A stretch of 64,000 nt of DNA from Aliishimia sp039978895 (lineage in GTDB: Bacteria > Pseudomonadota > Alphaproteobacteria > Rhodobacterales > Rhodobacteraceae): contig JBDWAL010000055.1 in the NCBI GenBank assembly GCA_039978895.1, positions 310,001 to 374,000 of the forward strand. Direction: 5' to 3'. Under the pieces are notes generated by a model. It did no database searches. It was not told the DNA's origin and was given only the letters and a program-made list of their open reading frames with translations. Positions 42,251-50,302 of the stretch are shown piece after piece (the stretch's first letter is position 1; every line of letters begins with the position of its first letter). The position numbers were made by a program, and so were the translations under genes.

Positions 42251-42585
42251 TGCGCGGTTTGATCCTATTTTTATTGTTGCTGATTGTTGTCGGTGGATTA
42301 TTCGCGACAAACCCACCTGCTGCGGCATTTGAAACCGAAGTCGAAACGCAACTGACCAACGCCATATCAAAAGCCGATCCGGGCGCATTGGGTGATGATC
42401 TATCGGCGGTGATTTTGACGACCTGCCAACTGGGCGGGTCAGCTTGCGCACGCGTGCTACGGTCCTTTATGACGATTGAGATCGAAGACAATGTATTGTT
42501 TTCTAGAGGCACCGTGCGACTCGGAGATGGTGACCCCACGACCTGTTACGGTATCCTGACCCGCGTGATCTGTCCTTTGAGCTAA
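42250..42585 (+). CDS. small exported or anchored protein, possibly DUF4359
   Basis: A 111-residue protein starting MRGLILFLLLLIVVGGLFAT, a signal anchor or signal peptide, followed by NPPAAAFETEVETQLTNAI. Four cysteines (in TTCQLGGSAC, TTCYGI and RVICPLS) could form two disulfides in the periplasm. The N-terminal pattern of a hydrophobic segment followed by TNP resembles DUF4359, but this is not certain. It is coupled to trpF by TGATG, which the longer frame from 42055 would not explain. Confidence 0.65.
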   Translation: MRGLILFLLLLIVVGGLFATNPPAAAFETEVETQLTNAISKADPGALGDDLSAVILTTCQLGGSACARVLRSFMTIEIEDNVLFSRGTVRLGDGDPTTCYGILTRVICPLS

Positions 42586-42620
42586 ATAAATTTTTAAGCT
42601 GTTTTTGTCAGCTTAACGGC

Positions 42621-42860
42621 ATGGCAATTACAAATTACATCCCTGCACATTTGACCTCAGTTGAATGGCTTGATCATATTTTCAGTTCGAAAACGGCAAT
42701 GTCTGGTGGTGTCGTTCGGCGAAAATCCCGTGATGTCGAACGTATTGTCGGGCGTGACTTGTTTCGCGAAGAATTGCGGCGTCGCGGGTATCGTGCCATT
42801 GAAAACGGACCTTATTTCGTAATTTTCTGCAATCGACTCCCGATGCGAATGTTCGAATAA
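42621..42860 (+). CDS. small conserved hypothetical protein
   Basis: A 79-residue protein, MAITNYIPAHLTSVEWLDHI, rich in Arg in the middle (VVRRKSRDVERIVGRDLF, RREEL-like stretch then RRRGYRAIENGPYFVIFCN). It lies between trpF and trpB with no overlap. Similar short proteins in roseobacters have been labelled as anthranilate isomerase by position only; nothing in the sequence supports enzyme activity. It is followed immediately by the second paired-hairpin element. Confidence 0.6.
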   Translation: MAITNYIPAHLTSVEWLDHIFSSKTAMSGGVVRRKSRDVERIVGRDLFREELRRRGYRAIENGPYFVIFCNRLPMRMFE

Positions 42861-42861
42861 T

Positions 42862-42905
42862 GCGATTTTTCAAAAATCGCTGACAGCAATCCTTGCAAGG
42901 ATTGC
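42862..42905. repeat. paired-hairpin intergenic element, copy 2
   Basis: GCGATTTTT-C-AAAAATCGC (42862-42880), then 5 bases, then the perfect 20-base palindrome built on GCAATCCTTG/CAAGGATTGC (42886-42905). Same plan as copy 1 at 18810-18854, including the 5-base linker. It starts one base after the stop of the 79-residue ORF and ends 54 bp before trpB. Confidence 0.7.
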
Positions 42906-42959
42906 TTTACCCGCCTTGATCAGAGCGTTACATCCGCTGCAGACGAGATGGAGTGTGCA

Positions 42960-44189
42960 ATGGACGATCTATTCAACAGCTTTATGAACGGCCCAGATGA
43001 AAATGGGCGGTTTGGTGATTTCGGTGGACGGTTTGTCTCAGAAACGCTGATGCCGCTTATTCTGGAACTCGAAGAACAATACGAGCGCGCCAAGACAGAT
43101 GACAGCTTCTGGGCTGAGATGGATTTCCTGTGGAAACACTACGTGGGTCGCCCTTCGCCTTTATATCACGCAGAACGCCTGTCAGATCACTTGGGCGGTG
43201 CGAAAATCTATATGAAGCGCGACGAACTCAATCACACGGGTGCGCATAAGATCAACAACGTGCTTGGTCAGATCATCCTTGCACGACGCATGGGCAAAAC
43301 GCGCATCATTGCTGAGACCGGAGCCGGACAACATGGGGTTGCGACAGCAACCGTGTGCGCGAAATTCGGCCTCAAATGCGTGGTCTACATGGGCGCACAT
43401 GACGTTGAACGCCAAGCGCCCAATGTGTTTCGTATGAAGTTGCTAGGGGCCGAAGTAATCCCCGTGACATCTGGACGTGGCACTTTGAAAGATGCGATGA
43501 ACGATGCGTTGCGTGACTGGGTGACAAATGTCCGTGACACGTTTTACTGCATTGGTACAGTTGCAGGCCCTCACCCGTATCCTGCCATGGTGCGTGATTT
43601 CCAAGCCATCATTGGCAAAGAAACCCGTGAACAAATGATGGAAGCTGAGGGGCGTCTGCCCGATACCTTGATTGCGGCCATTGGTGGCGGATCAAACGCT
43701 ATGGGGCTGTTCTATCCGTTCCTTGACGACAATGCGGTAAATATCATCGGAGTCGAGGCGGGCGGCAAAGGTGTCAACGCCAAGATGGAACACTGCGCAT
43801 CGCTAACAGGTGGAAGGCCGGGTGTGCTGCACGGAAATCGCACATACTTGTTGCAAGATGACGATGGGCAGATTTTGGAAGGGTTTTCGATCTCGGCGGG
43901 GCTTGATTATCCCGGCATCGGACCTGAGCACGCATGGCTGCACGACATTGGTCGCGCGCAATATGTGTCGATCACAGATGTAGAGGCGCTCGAAGCGTTC
44001 CAACTATGTTGTGAAAAAGAAGGGATCATCCCCGCATTGGAACCGTCCCATGCATTGGCGCATGTCATGAAAATTGCGCCTACGCTGCCCAAAGATCACC
44101 TTTTGTGCATGAACATGTGTGGACGTGGCGACAAGGATATCTTTACCGTCGCGCGTGCGTTGGGCATGGATATGGGCGAGGGCGACTGA
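42960..44189 (+). CDS. trpB: tryptophan synthase beta chain
   Basis: A 409-residue PLP enzyme that joins indole and serine. The PLP lysine is in ELNHTGAHKINNVLGQIILA (about 92), the ammonium-like activation loop in AETGAGQHGVATAT, and the phosphate-binding glycines in IAAIGGGSNAMGLFYP. ATG at 42960 has GGAG at 9 bases; 42948 is an alternative. trpA does not follow: the next gene is convergent. A hairpin with a T-run ends the transcript. Confidence 0.97.
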   Translation: MDDLFNSFMNGPDENGRFGDFGGRFVSETLMPLILELEEQYERAKTDDSFWAEMDFLWKHYVGRPSPLYHAERLSDHLGGAKIYMKRDELNHTGAHKINNVLGQIILARRMGKTRIIAETGAGQHGVATATVCAKFGLKCVVYMGAHDVERQAPNVFRMKLLGAEVIPVTSGRGTLKDAMNDALRDWVTNVRDTFYCIGTVAGPHPYPAMVRDFQAIIGKETREQMMEAEGRLPDTLIAAIGGGSNAMGLFYPFLDDNAVNIIGVEAGGKGVNAKMEHCASLTGGRPGVLHGNRTYLLQDDDGQILEGFSISAGLDYPGIGPEHAWLHDIGRAQYVSITDVEALEAFQLCCEKEGIIPALEPSHALAHVMKIAPTLPKDHLLCMNMCGRGDKDIFTVARALGMDMGEGD

Positions 44190-44226
44190 GCCAAAGCACC
44201 AAACAATCTGGCGATCAGAATATAGG

Positions 44227-44254
44227 GGGCGGAGCTGAAAAGCGCCGCCCTTTT
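44227..44254. terminator. terminator between trpB and hyuB
   Basis: GGGCGG-A-GCT (44227-44236) pairs with AGC-G-CCGCCC (44241-44250) around a GAAA tetraloop, one mismatch, followed by TTTT. It lies about 38 bases after trpB and 25 before the convergent hyuB stop. Confidence 0.8.
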
Positions 44255-44278
44255 CGTCTGTTTGAGCCGCAAACCTGC

Positions 44279-45925
44279 CTAAGTCCGCTCCAAACGCGCG
44301 TCGTTTTCTGCCAATGCCGGATCACGGTTCTCGGCTTTGCCAAATCCGCCGCCTCCTGGCGTTTTTACGCGAACCCTGTCGCCAGCTTTTAGGGGGATAT
44401 CTTGCTCTTTGGACAAATGCTCAGGGGTGAATTTTTGACCATCGCGCCAGACCTCCACGACGTTGGGTGCACCATCTTCACCACCCAACGCGCCTTGTGG
44501 TCCAAAGCGTCCGTGATCCATCACAAAGCTGGCCCGGGCCGTTCCACGCCGCAGTTCCAGTTCATAGTCCAAACCTAACCCGCCGCGATGTTCCCCAGCG
44601 CCACCTGATCCTTCGCGCAGCGCGTAGCGGTGATACAAGACTGGGAAATTTTGCTCCATGATCTCGACCGGAGGGGCTTTGGAGATGCCAATAGTCGAAC
44701 ACCCGTTGGCCAACCCATCGTGATCTGCGTTGCCGCCGTAGCCGCCGCCGGACAATTGGTACATCACAAAATCGCGGCCCGTATCCGGGTCATAGCCGCC
44801 AAGTGCGAAGTTGCCGCTGGTGCCTGCCGGCGCAGCAGTGACGCGGTCGGGCAGGGCTTCTACCAATGCTGCGAACACAGCTTCGGCGATTCGTTGGCTC
44901 ACTTCTGCCGCGCATCCAGACACAGGGCGCGGGTATTGGGCGTCCAAAAAGGTGTTTTCGGGGCGAATGACTTCCAAGGGGGCAAAGGCCCCGGCGCTGA
45001 TCGGAACTTCCGGAAAAATATGGCGCATCGCGAGATATACGGATGAAAGCGTTGTCGCCAAGACGGAGTTCATCGGCCCCAAACATGGCGGACTGCTGCC
45101 ATCGAAATCAAAGCGCAGACGGCCTTGGGTTTTGTCGATGCGCAATTTGATCGCCAAAGGTTCATTCACGACGCCGTCGCTGTCGATCCACGCAGTCGAT
45201 GTATATGTCCCGTCAGGAATTTCGTCGATTAGCGTGCGCATTTGCGCCTCTGCGCGCAGTTTTAGATCGTCAATTGCGGCGCGGACTACACTATCCCCAT
45301 ACCGATCGAGCAGGGCATTTAGCCGTTCTTCGCCCACCATAAGGGCGGCAGCTTGTGCTTTGACGTCCCCAATGCGTTGATCTGCAACCCGTATATTTGA
45401 GCAGATGATGGAATAGATTTCAGTGTCCAAAACGCCTTCTTTGAACAGTCGAACAGGCGGGAGACGCAAACCTTCTTGCTCAACGGCCGTGGCTGAGGCT
45501 GAAAACCCACCGGGGACAGCCCCGCCTGTGTCAGGCCAATGGCCCGTGTTTGACAGCCAGCAGAAAATTTCTCCGTTGCGATAAAAGGGGCGTGCAAAGC
45601 GGACGTCCATCAAGTGGGTTCCACCCAAATACGGATCGTTCACGATGTAGATGTCGTCGGGTTTAGGGGGCGACACTGTGCCTGCTTCGATCATCTCGAT
45701 CAGAGTTCGGGTGGAGTATTGCATGGTGCCAACAAAGACGGGCAATCCGCCAGCACCTTGCGCAATCAAAGCCCCGTCGGCGGCGTCGTAGATGCCATCC
45801 GAGCGGTCATTGGCTTCAGCGATCACAGGCGAAAATGCAGCGCGCGAAAAGCTAAGGTCCATCTCATCGCAGACTTGTTGCAGCCCCGCTTGGATGACGG
45901 ACAGAGTGATGGGATCAAGTTGCAT
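44279..45925 (-). CDS. hyuB: hydantoinase B / oxoprolinase-type subunit
   Basis: A 548-residue member of the HyuB family. Motifs: FSRAAFSPVIAEANDRSDGI then DAADGALIAQGAGGLPVFVG, VNDPYLGGTHLMDVRFARPF, CWLSNTGHWPDTGGAVPGG and GLGLDYELELRRGTARA near the C-terminus. HyuB works with HyuA in ATP-dependent opening of cyclic amides such as N-methylhydantoin or 5-oxoproline, or in related carboxylations. It overlaps hyuA by 11 bases. Which cyclic compound is used cannot be read. Confidence 0.93.
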   Translation of the reverse strand: MQLDPITLSVIQAGLQQVCDEMDLSFSRAAFSPVIAEANDRSDGIYDAADGALIAQGAGGLPVFVGTMQYSTRTLIEMIEAGTVSPPKPDDIYIVNDPYLGGTHLMDVRFARPFYRNGEIFCWLSNTGHWPDTGGAVPGGFSASATAVEQEGLRLPPVRLFKEGVLDTEIYSIICSNIRVADQRIGDVKAQAAALMVGEERLNALLDRYGDSVVRAAIDDLKLRAEAQMRTLIDEIPDGTYTSTAWIDSDGVVNEPLAIKLRIDKTQGRLRFDFDGSSPPCLGPMNSVLATTLSSVYLAMRHIFPEVPISAGAFAPLEVIRPENTFLDAQYPRPVSGCAAEVSQRIAEAVFAALVEALPDRVTAAPAGTSGNFALGGYDPDTGRDFVMYQLSGGGYGGNADHDGLANGCSTIGISKAPPVEIMEQNFPVLYHRYALREGSGGAGEHRGGLGLDYELELRRGTARASFVMDHGRFGPQGALGGEDGAPNVVEVWRDGQKFTPEHLSKEQDIPLKAGDRVRVKTPGGGGFGKAENRDPALAENDARLERT

Positions 45926-47966
45926 CGGCGCCTCCGATTTGAATGGTGAGATTTCCGTCCACGCCGCCAGTCACACGGTCGCTAGGGGGGATCAAAATTG
46001 TGGTGTCGAGTTGCTCTAGAACGCAGGGCCCGTCCAATTGGACATCAGCGGGCAGGTGATCGCGCCAATAAATGGGCGTGTCATGGGACGTTCCATCGAA
46101 AATGACGTCTCGCCTTCCCATCGGTTCGGGGTGTGCTTTTCTATCCTTGGGATCAATAAGTCGCGACAGATCAACAGGATCACACACCCCAATTATGGAT
46201 GTGTTTACGGTCACAATCCGCGCGCGAATATCGTTGAGCTCAACTTTGAAACGGTTCCAATAGACCTTCTCGAACTGGGCGCGTAGCACGTCGCGCGAAG
46301 GGGTGCCGTCCAGTAGAGGAACGCGCACCACATGGCTTTGGCCGACAAATTGCATATCGACGCTGAACGATTTGGAAGTCTCTTTGATCTCTACATTTTC
46401 TTGTTCCAGCGCGGATTTCCCGGCGTTTTCCTGCTTTGCGAACAAGTTGTGCAGCACCTTCAGATCAACACTGTCCAAAGGCTGATTTACGGTTTGCACA
46501 TAGTCGTGGCGCAAATCTGCCACCACGCAGCCAAGGGCGTTTGTCATGCCGGGACGGGCCGGAACCAGAACGCGCGGCACACCAAGCTCACGCGCTAAGG
46601 CCGCAGCGTGCAACGGTCCTGCGCCGCCAAATGCAAATAGCGCGAAGTCACGCGGGTCTGCGCCAAGCGACAAGGACACCATTCGAATTGCCCCGGCCAT
46701 TTTGGCATTGGCCATGCGTATGACGGCTTCTGCGGCTTCCTGTGCATTCAGGTCCAAAGGCGCGCCCAGTTTCTCCGCAAAGGTGGCGGCCACTTCGTCA
46801 TAAGAGATTGACCCATCCACGGAATTCAAAATGCCGGGGTTGAGACGCCCAAGCAGCAAATTTGCATCTGAAATTGTTGGCAGTGTCCCGCCTTTTCCAT
46901 AGCATATGGGCCCCGGTGTGGCCCCCGCACTTTCGGGGCCAATTTCCAACAACCCCGCAGGTGTGATCTTAGCAACGGAGCCGCCACCCGCGCCGACCGT
47001 GCGCACGTCCACCATCGGAACGTGGATCGGCATGGCATATTCGACCTCGATCTCGTTGCTGACAGGGGGGTGCCCACCGCGGATCAGGGCCACATCCGTA
47101 GATGTCCCGCCCATATCGTAGGTCAGCAAGTTCGGTTCATGTGCGCGGCGTCCGGTGTAAGCCGCCGCCATCACGCCGCTCGCGGGGCCTGACATGACTG
47201 TCTTTGCGGCCTCACGCGCCACGATCTTGGATGAAACCATGCCGCCATTGCCGTTCATCACCAGCACGTCGCCCTTATAACCACGCCCGGCCAATTCATC
47301 GCGCAATCGCCCAACATAACGCTCCAATAGGGGCTGCACGGACGCGTTCACAGCGGCGGTCACACCGCGTTCGAATTCACGGGTTTCCGACAAAAGTTGA
47401 TGTCCCGCAGTGATGTAGTCATTGGGCCACATTTCAGATGCGATCTCGACGGCGCGGCGTTCGTGGGATGCATTGGCGTATGCGTGTAAAAAGTGGATCA
47501 CGAGAGACTCGCAGCCCGCATCCAACAAGGCTTGAACGGCAGAGCGCACAGCTGATTCATCAAGCGGCGTCAGAACGTTACCCGAGGCATCCATGCGTTC
47601 AGGGACTTCATGGCGCAGGTCACGGGGAATAATTGGATTGAATTCCCCTTTCATTCCGTAAGCCTGTGGTCGCGTGCGGCGACCAAGTTCCAACACGTCG
47701 CGAAACCCAGTCGTGGTGATCATGCCTGTGCGCGACAGTTTGCGTTCCAACACGGCGTTTGTGGTGGTGGTGGTGCCGTGCACGATGAGATCGATAGTTG
47801 CGAGGTCTGCTTCAGCCCCATCGAGAGCTGCAAGCACCCCAATGGCCTGATTTTCTAATGTCGTTGGCGTTTTGGCTAAGCGCATTTGACCTGTCGCGGC
47901 GTCCACCATGATCAAATCAGTAAAAGTGCCGCCCACATCGACGCCGATGATTGCGCTGTCTGTCAT
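45915..47966 (-). CDS. hyuA: hydantoinase A / oxoprolinase-type subunit
   Basis: A 683-residue HyuA-family ATPase-fold protein. IIGVDVGGTFTDLIMVDAAT at the start and LTYDMGGTSTDVALI near the middle are its two phosphate-binding motifs; LIVHGTTTTTNAVLERK and FGGAGPLHAAALARELGVPR are family signatures. The ATG at 47966 has GAGG upstream; the longer reading to 48011 adds no family sequence. It lies 51 bp after the PCu(A)C-like gene, in the same direction. With hyuB it may open a lactam in the heterocycle pathway encoded downstream on the other strand; this link is speculative. Confidence 0.93.
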   Translation of the reverse strand: MTDSAIIGVDVGGTFTDLIMVDAATGQMRLAKTPTTLENQAIGVLAALDGAEADLATIDLIVHGTTTTTNAVLERKLSRTGMITTTGFRDVLELGRRTRPQAYGMKGEFNPIIPRDLRHEVPERMDASGNVLTPLDESAVRSAVQALLDAGCESLVIHFLHAYANASHERRAVEIASEMWPNDYITAGHQLLSETREFERGVTAAVNASVQPLLERYVGRLRDELAGRGYKGDVLVMNGNGGMVSSKIVAREAAKTVMSGPASGVMAAAYTGRRAHEPNLLTYDMGGTSTDVALIRGGHPPVSNEIEVEYAMPIHVPMVDVRTVGAGGGSVAKITPAGLLEIGPESAGATPGPICYGKGGTLPTISDANLLLGRLNPGILNSVDGSISYDEVAATFAEKLGAPLDLNAQEAAEAVIRMANAKMAGAIRMVSLSLGADPRDFALFAFGGAGPLHAAALARELGVPRVLVPARPGMTNALGCVVADLRHDYVQTVNQPLDSVDLKVLHNLFAKQENAGKSALEQENVEIKETSKSFSVDMQFVGQSHVVRVPLLDGTPSRDVLRAQFEKVYWNRFKVELNDIRARIVTVNTSIIGVCDPVDLSRLIDPKDRKAHPEPMGRRDVIFDGTSHDTPIYWRDHLPADVQLDGPCVLEQLDTTILIPPSDRVTGGVDGNLTIQIGGADAT

Positions 47967-48017
47967 TAGGTGATCCTCGAGATTGCTTGTGTGCAAGTAA
48001 AATTGCGTCAAGCAACT

Positions 48018-48791
48018 TTAGTCAACCACAATCATCGCACTCGCTGTCACCGGGACATCATTCACCACGTAAGCGCGGTGGTCATTTGTGTTCAAAGTCA
48101 CGCGAACTTCGTGGGTTCCTTTCGGCAATTTCCCGACATGCGCCACAGGATCATAGATCCGCCCAAGCTTCATCCCGCCGACATAAATATGGCCGTGGCC
48201 CATGCCTGGTACATGGTAAAGGCCTGTCAAAGCTTCTGAAAAAGAGAAGTCATCGGTGTTCACGCGCACTTCATACCCTTTGGCCGTTTCAAGCACGCTC
48301 AACGAAATGGACGGCGCGGGTTCTCCGTCTCCGACGACGCAGATGTCTCCGATTCCGAACAATCCAACTTCTTCTGCGGCGCCTAATTTTGTTGGATCAG
48401 ACAGTCGCAACTTTGTCGTCACAACGCCGGCATTGGCGAAAGTCAACGTCACTGGAAGCAATGAGCCGTGCTCAACTGTGTGGGCCAATCCGTCCAGTTT
48501 GATATGGGCGGCGTCCAACGCCAAAGAGGCCGTGCCCTGCGGCACAGGGACACCTTTAGGTGAAACGGGCGTATAGAGCGAAGCGCGCGCGACCGGGCTT
48601 GTGATAGAGATTAGTCGATCCGGTTCCCCCCGATTTTCGACAGTAAAAAAAGCAGCGGCTTGGCCGGTGTCGAGCGGGCGGGCGATAGCATCCGATATCA
48701 ATAAACCTTGGGCTGATTGCGTGCGGGGAAGGGCAAATATCGCGCTCACAAGAGCCGCTAAAAGGGCGAGAAGAATCAGACCGGATTTCAT
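48018..48791 (-). CDS. exported PCu(A)C-like protein with degenerate copper site and a C-terminal His/Met domain
   Basis: A 257-residue exported protein with an N-terminal signal or anchor (MKSGLILLALLAALVSAIFA). Residues about 30-110 resemble the PCu(A)C copper chaperone domain (AAFFTVENRGEPDRLISITS), but the usual His and Met ligands read as RASLYTP and AHIKLDGL, leaving only one His. Residues about 165-257 form a second domain with YHVPGMGHGHIYVGGMKLGR and LNTNDHRAYVVND, rich in His and Met. Copper handling may have moved to the second domain, which is inference. Divergent from the membrane protein, with only 17-35 bp between starts. Confidence 0.78.
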   Translation of the reverse strand: MKSGLILLALLAALVSAIFALPRTQSAQGLLISDAIARPLDTGQAAAFFTVENRGEPDRLISITSPVARASLYTPVSPKGVPVPQGTASLALDAAHIKLDGLAHTVEHGSLLPVTLTFANAGVVTTKLRLSDPTKLGAAEEVGLFGIGDICVVGDGEPAPSISLSVLETAKGYEVRVNTDDFSFSEALTGLYHVPGMGHGHIYVGGMKLGRIYDPVAHVGKLPKGTHEVRVTLNTNDHRAYVVNDVPVTASAMIVVD

Positions 48792-48808
48792 ATTCCCACC
48801 ACCATGCT

Positions 48809-50194
48809 ATGCAAGTCGCCATGAAGATGGGGCGTTTTTTTGGATCGGTCAAGCTGGCCGCGTGTTTGCCATGTGCAGCTTCGGCGCACGTGTCTGAGCA
48901 GGGTTTCGTGTTACTTTTACCGACGGATGTCTACACGGGAGCTGGGGTGGCTATCGTGCTGCTGACCGTGCTTGCGTTGATGATTCTACCCGAACGATTC
49001 GGCATGAATGCCTTTAGTGCGAAGCGTTTTCACCCGATTTTTGGACAAAACTTGGCGACAATCTTGAGCCTTTTCTGTCTTGCCGTGACGGTGTTTATGG
49101 TGTGGATCGGGCTGAGCGGTCCACGCGATCCTTTGGCCAATTTGATGCCGCTTGGGCTGTGGACGCTTGGATGGATCGGCCTTGTCAGCCTATCTGGCGT
49201 GATCGGTAATATCTGGGCATGGGTCAATCCTTGGAACGGACTTTATGCCGTGCTGGGGCGCCCCAAGCCGTTGATCCAGATCCCCAATTGGGTGGGGCAT
49301 TGGCCTGCAATTCTACTTTTGATCGCGTTCTCTGGATTTTTATTGGCAGATGTCGCACCTGATGATCCGGCCCGATTGTCGAGATTCGTTGCAATTTATT
49401 GGGTCGTGACTTTGGCGGGCCTGATCGTATGCGGGCCCGCTTGGTTAGGCCGCGCAGAACTTGGCCATGCGATCTTTGCAGCCTATGGCGGTCTTGCTGC
49501 CTTATCTTTGCGCCAAGGGGGTGTCGGCGTGCCGGGCTGGCAACTTTTAGAGCGTAAAGCGTCGCTCTCTGGGGCGGTCTTTGCGATCACTTTGTTGGCC
49601 ACGGGCAGCTTCGATGGGATCAACGAAACCTTTTGGTGGTTGGCTCAAATCGACGTGAACCCATTGGAATTCCCAGGACGATCAGCCGTCGTGACGCCGA
49701 CTTTGATTGGCCTGTTGATCGCAGTCTTTGGCTTGCTCTTGTGCTTTGGGATAACCGTTTGGCTAGGCGTTTGGTTGGCACGTGACATGACGCAGTTCCG
49801 ACCGGCTTTCACCAGTTTCGCACTCAGTTTGTTGCCGATTGCGTTTGTTTATCACGTGGCTCATTATCTGCCTTCGTTTCTGGTCAGCGTGCAATATGGC
49901 GTAGCTGCGATAAGTGATCCGCTGGCGCAGGGTGATGATTTTCTGGGCATTCAGCCGTTCTACGTCACTACGGGTTTCTTCAATGTCATGGAAACGGTGC
50001 GTGTTATTTGGCTGACCCAGGCGGGATTGGTGGTGTTGGGGCATGTCGGGTCGGTGATTCTTGCGCATCGTTTGGCGGTGAATATCTTTCCGGAAGGACG
50101 GCGCGCACTGTTTGCGACCTTGCCGCTGTCGGGTTTTATGATTGCCTATACTTTCCTCGGATTATGGCTTTTGGCGGCCCCGCGCGGGTTATGA
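48809..50194 (+). CDS. polytopic membrane protein (fenitrothion-hydrolase-like annotation family)
   Basis: A 461-residue membrane protein with about 11-12 hydrophobic segments. It opens with a possible signal (SVKLAACLPCAASAHVSEQG) and then TDVYTGAGVAIVLLTVLALM, VIGNIWAWVNPWNGLYAVLG and a late HVAHYLPSFLVSVQYGV stretch. Roseobacter homologues carry the label fenitrothion hydrolase, which the sequence does not substantiate; no hydrolase motif is seen. Starts at 48809, 48821 or 48827 are possible. Its tight divergence from the PCu(A)C-like gene suggests a shared periplasmic metal-related role. Confidence 0.75.
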   Translation: MQVAMKMGRFFGSVKLAACLPCAASAHVSEQGFVLLLPTDVYTGAGVAIVLLTVLALMILPERFGMNAFSAKRFHPIFGQNLATILSLFCLAVTVFMVWIGLSGPRDPLANLMPLGLWTLGWIGLVSLSGVIGNIWAWVNPWNGLYAVLGRPKPLIQIPNWVGHWPAILLLIAFSGFLLADVAPDDPARLSRFVAIYWVVTLAGLIVCGPAWLGRAELGHAIFAAYGGLAALSLRQGGVGVPGWQLLERKASLSGAVFAITLLATGSFDGINETFWWLAQIDVNPLEFPGRSAVVTPTLIGLLIAVFGLLLCFGITVWLGVWLARDMTQFRPAFTSFALSLLPIAFVYHVAHYLPSFLVSVQYGVAAISDPLAQGDDFLGIQPFYVTTGFFNVMETVRVIWLTQAGLVVLGHVGSVILAHRLAVNIFPEGRRALFATLPLSGFMIAYTFLGLWLLAAPRGL

Positions 50195-50302
50195 TTTCGA
50201 TCTGACTCAAGAATTTTCTGGACATATCGCATGTATGCAAACAATCTTTATGTGCAAACGAGCCGTCGCGACAGGCGAAGGCCATACGTGGGAGATTTTA
50301 AA

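Noticed and set aside
47755..47775. GGT repeat tract resembling a microsatellite
   Set aside because: It encodes the run of Thr in the conserved HGTTTTTNAV motif of HyuA and is explained by the protein.
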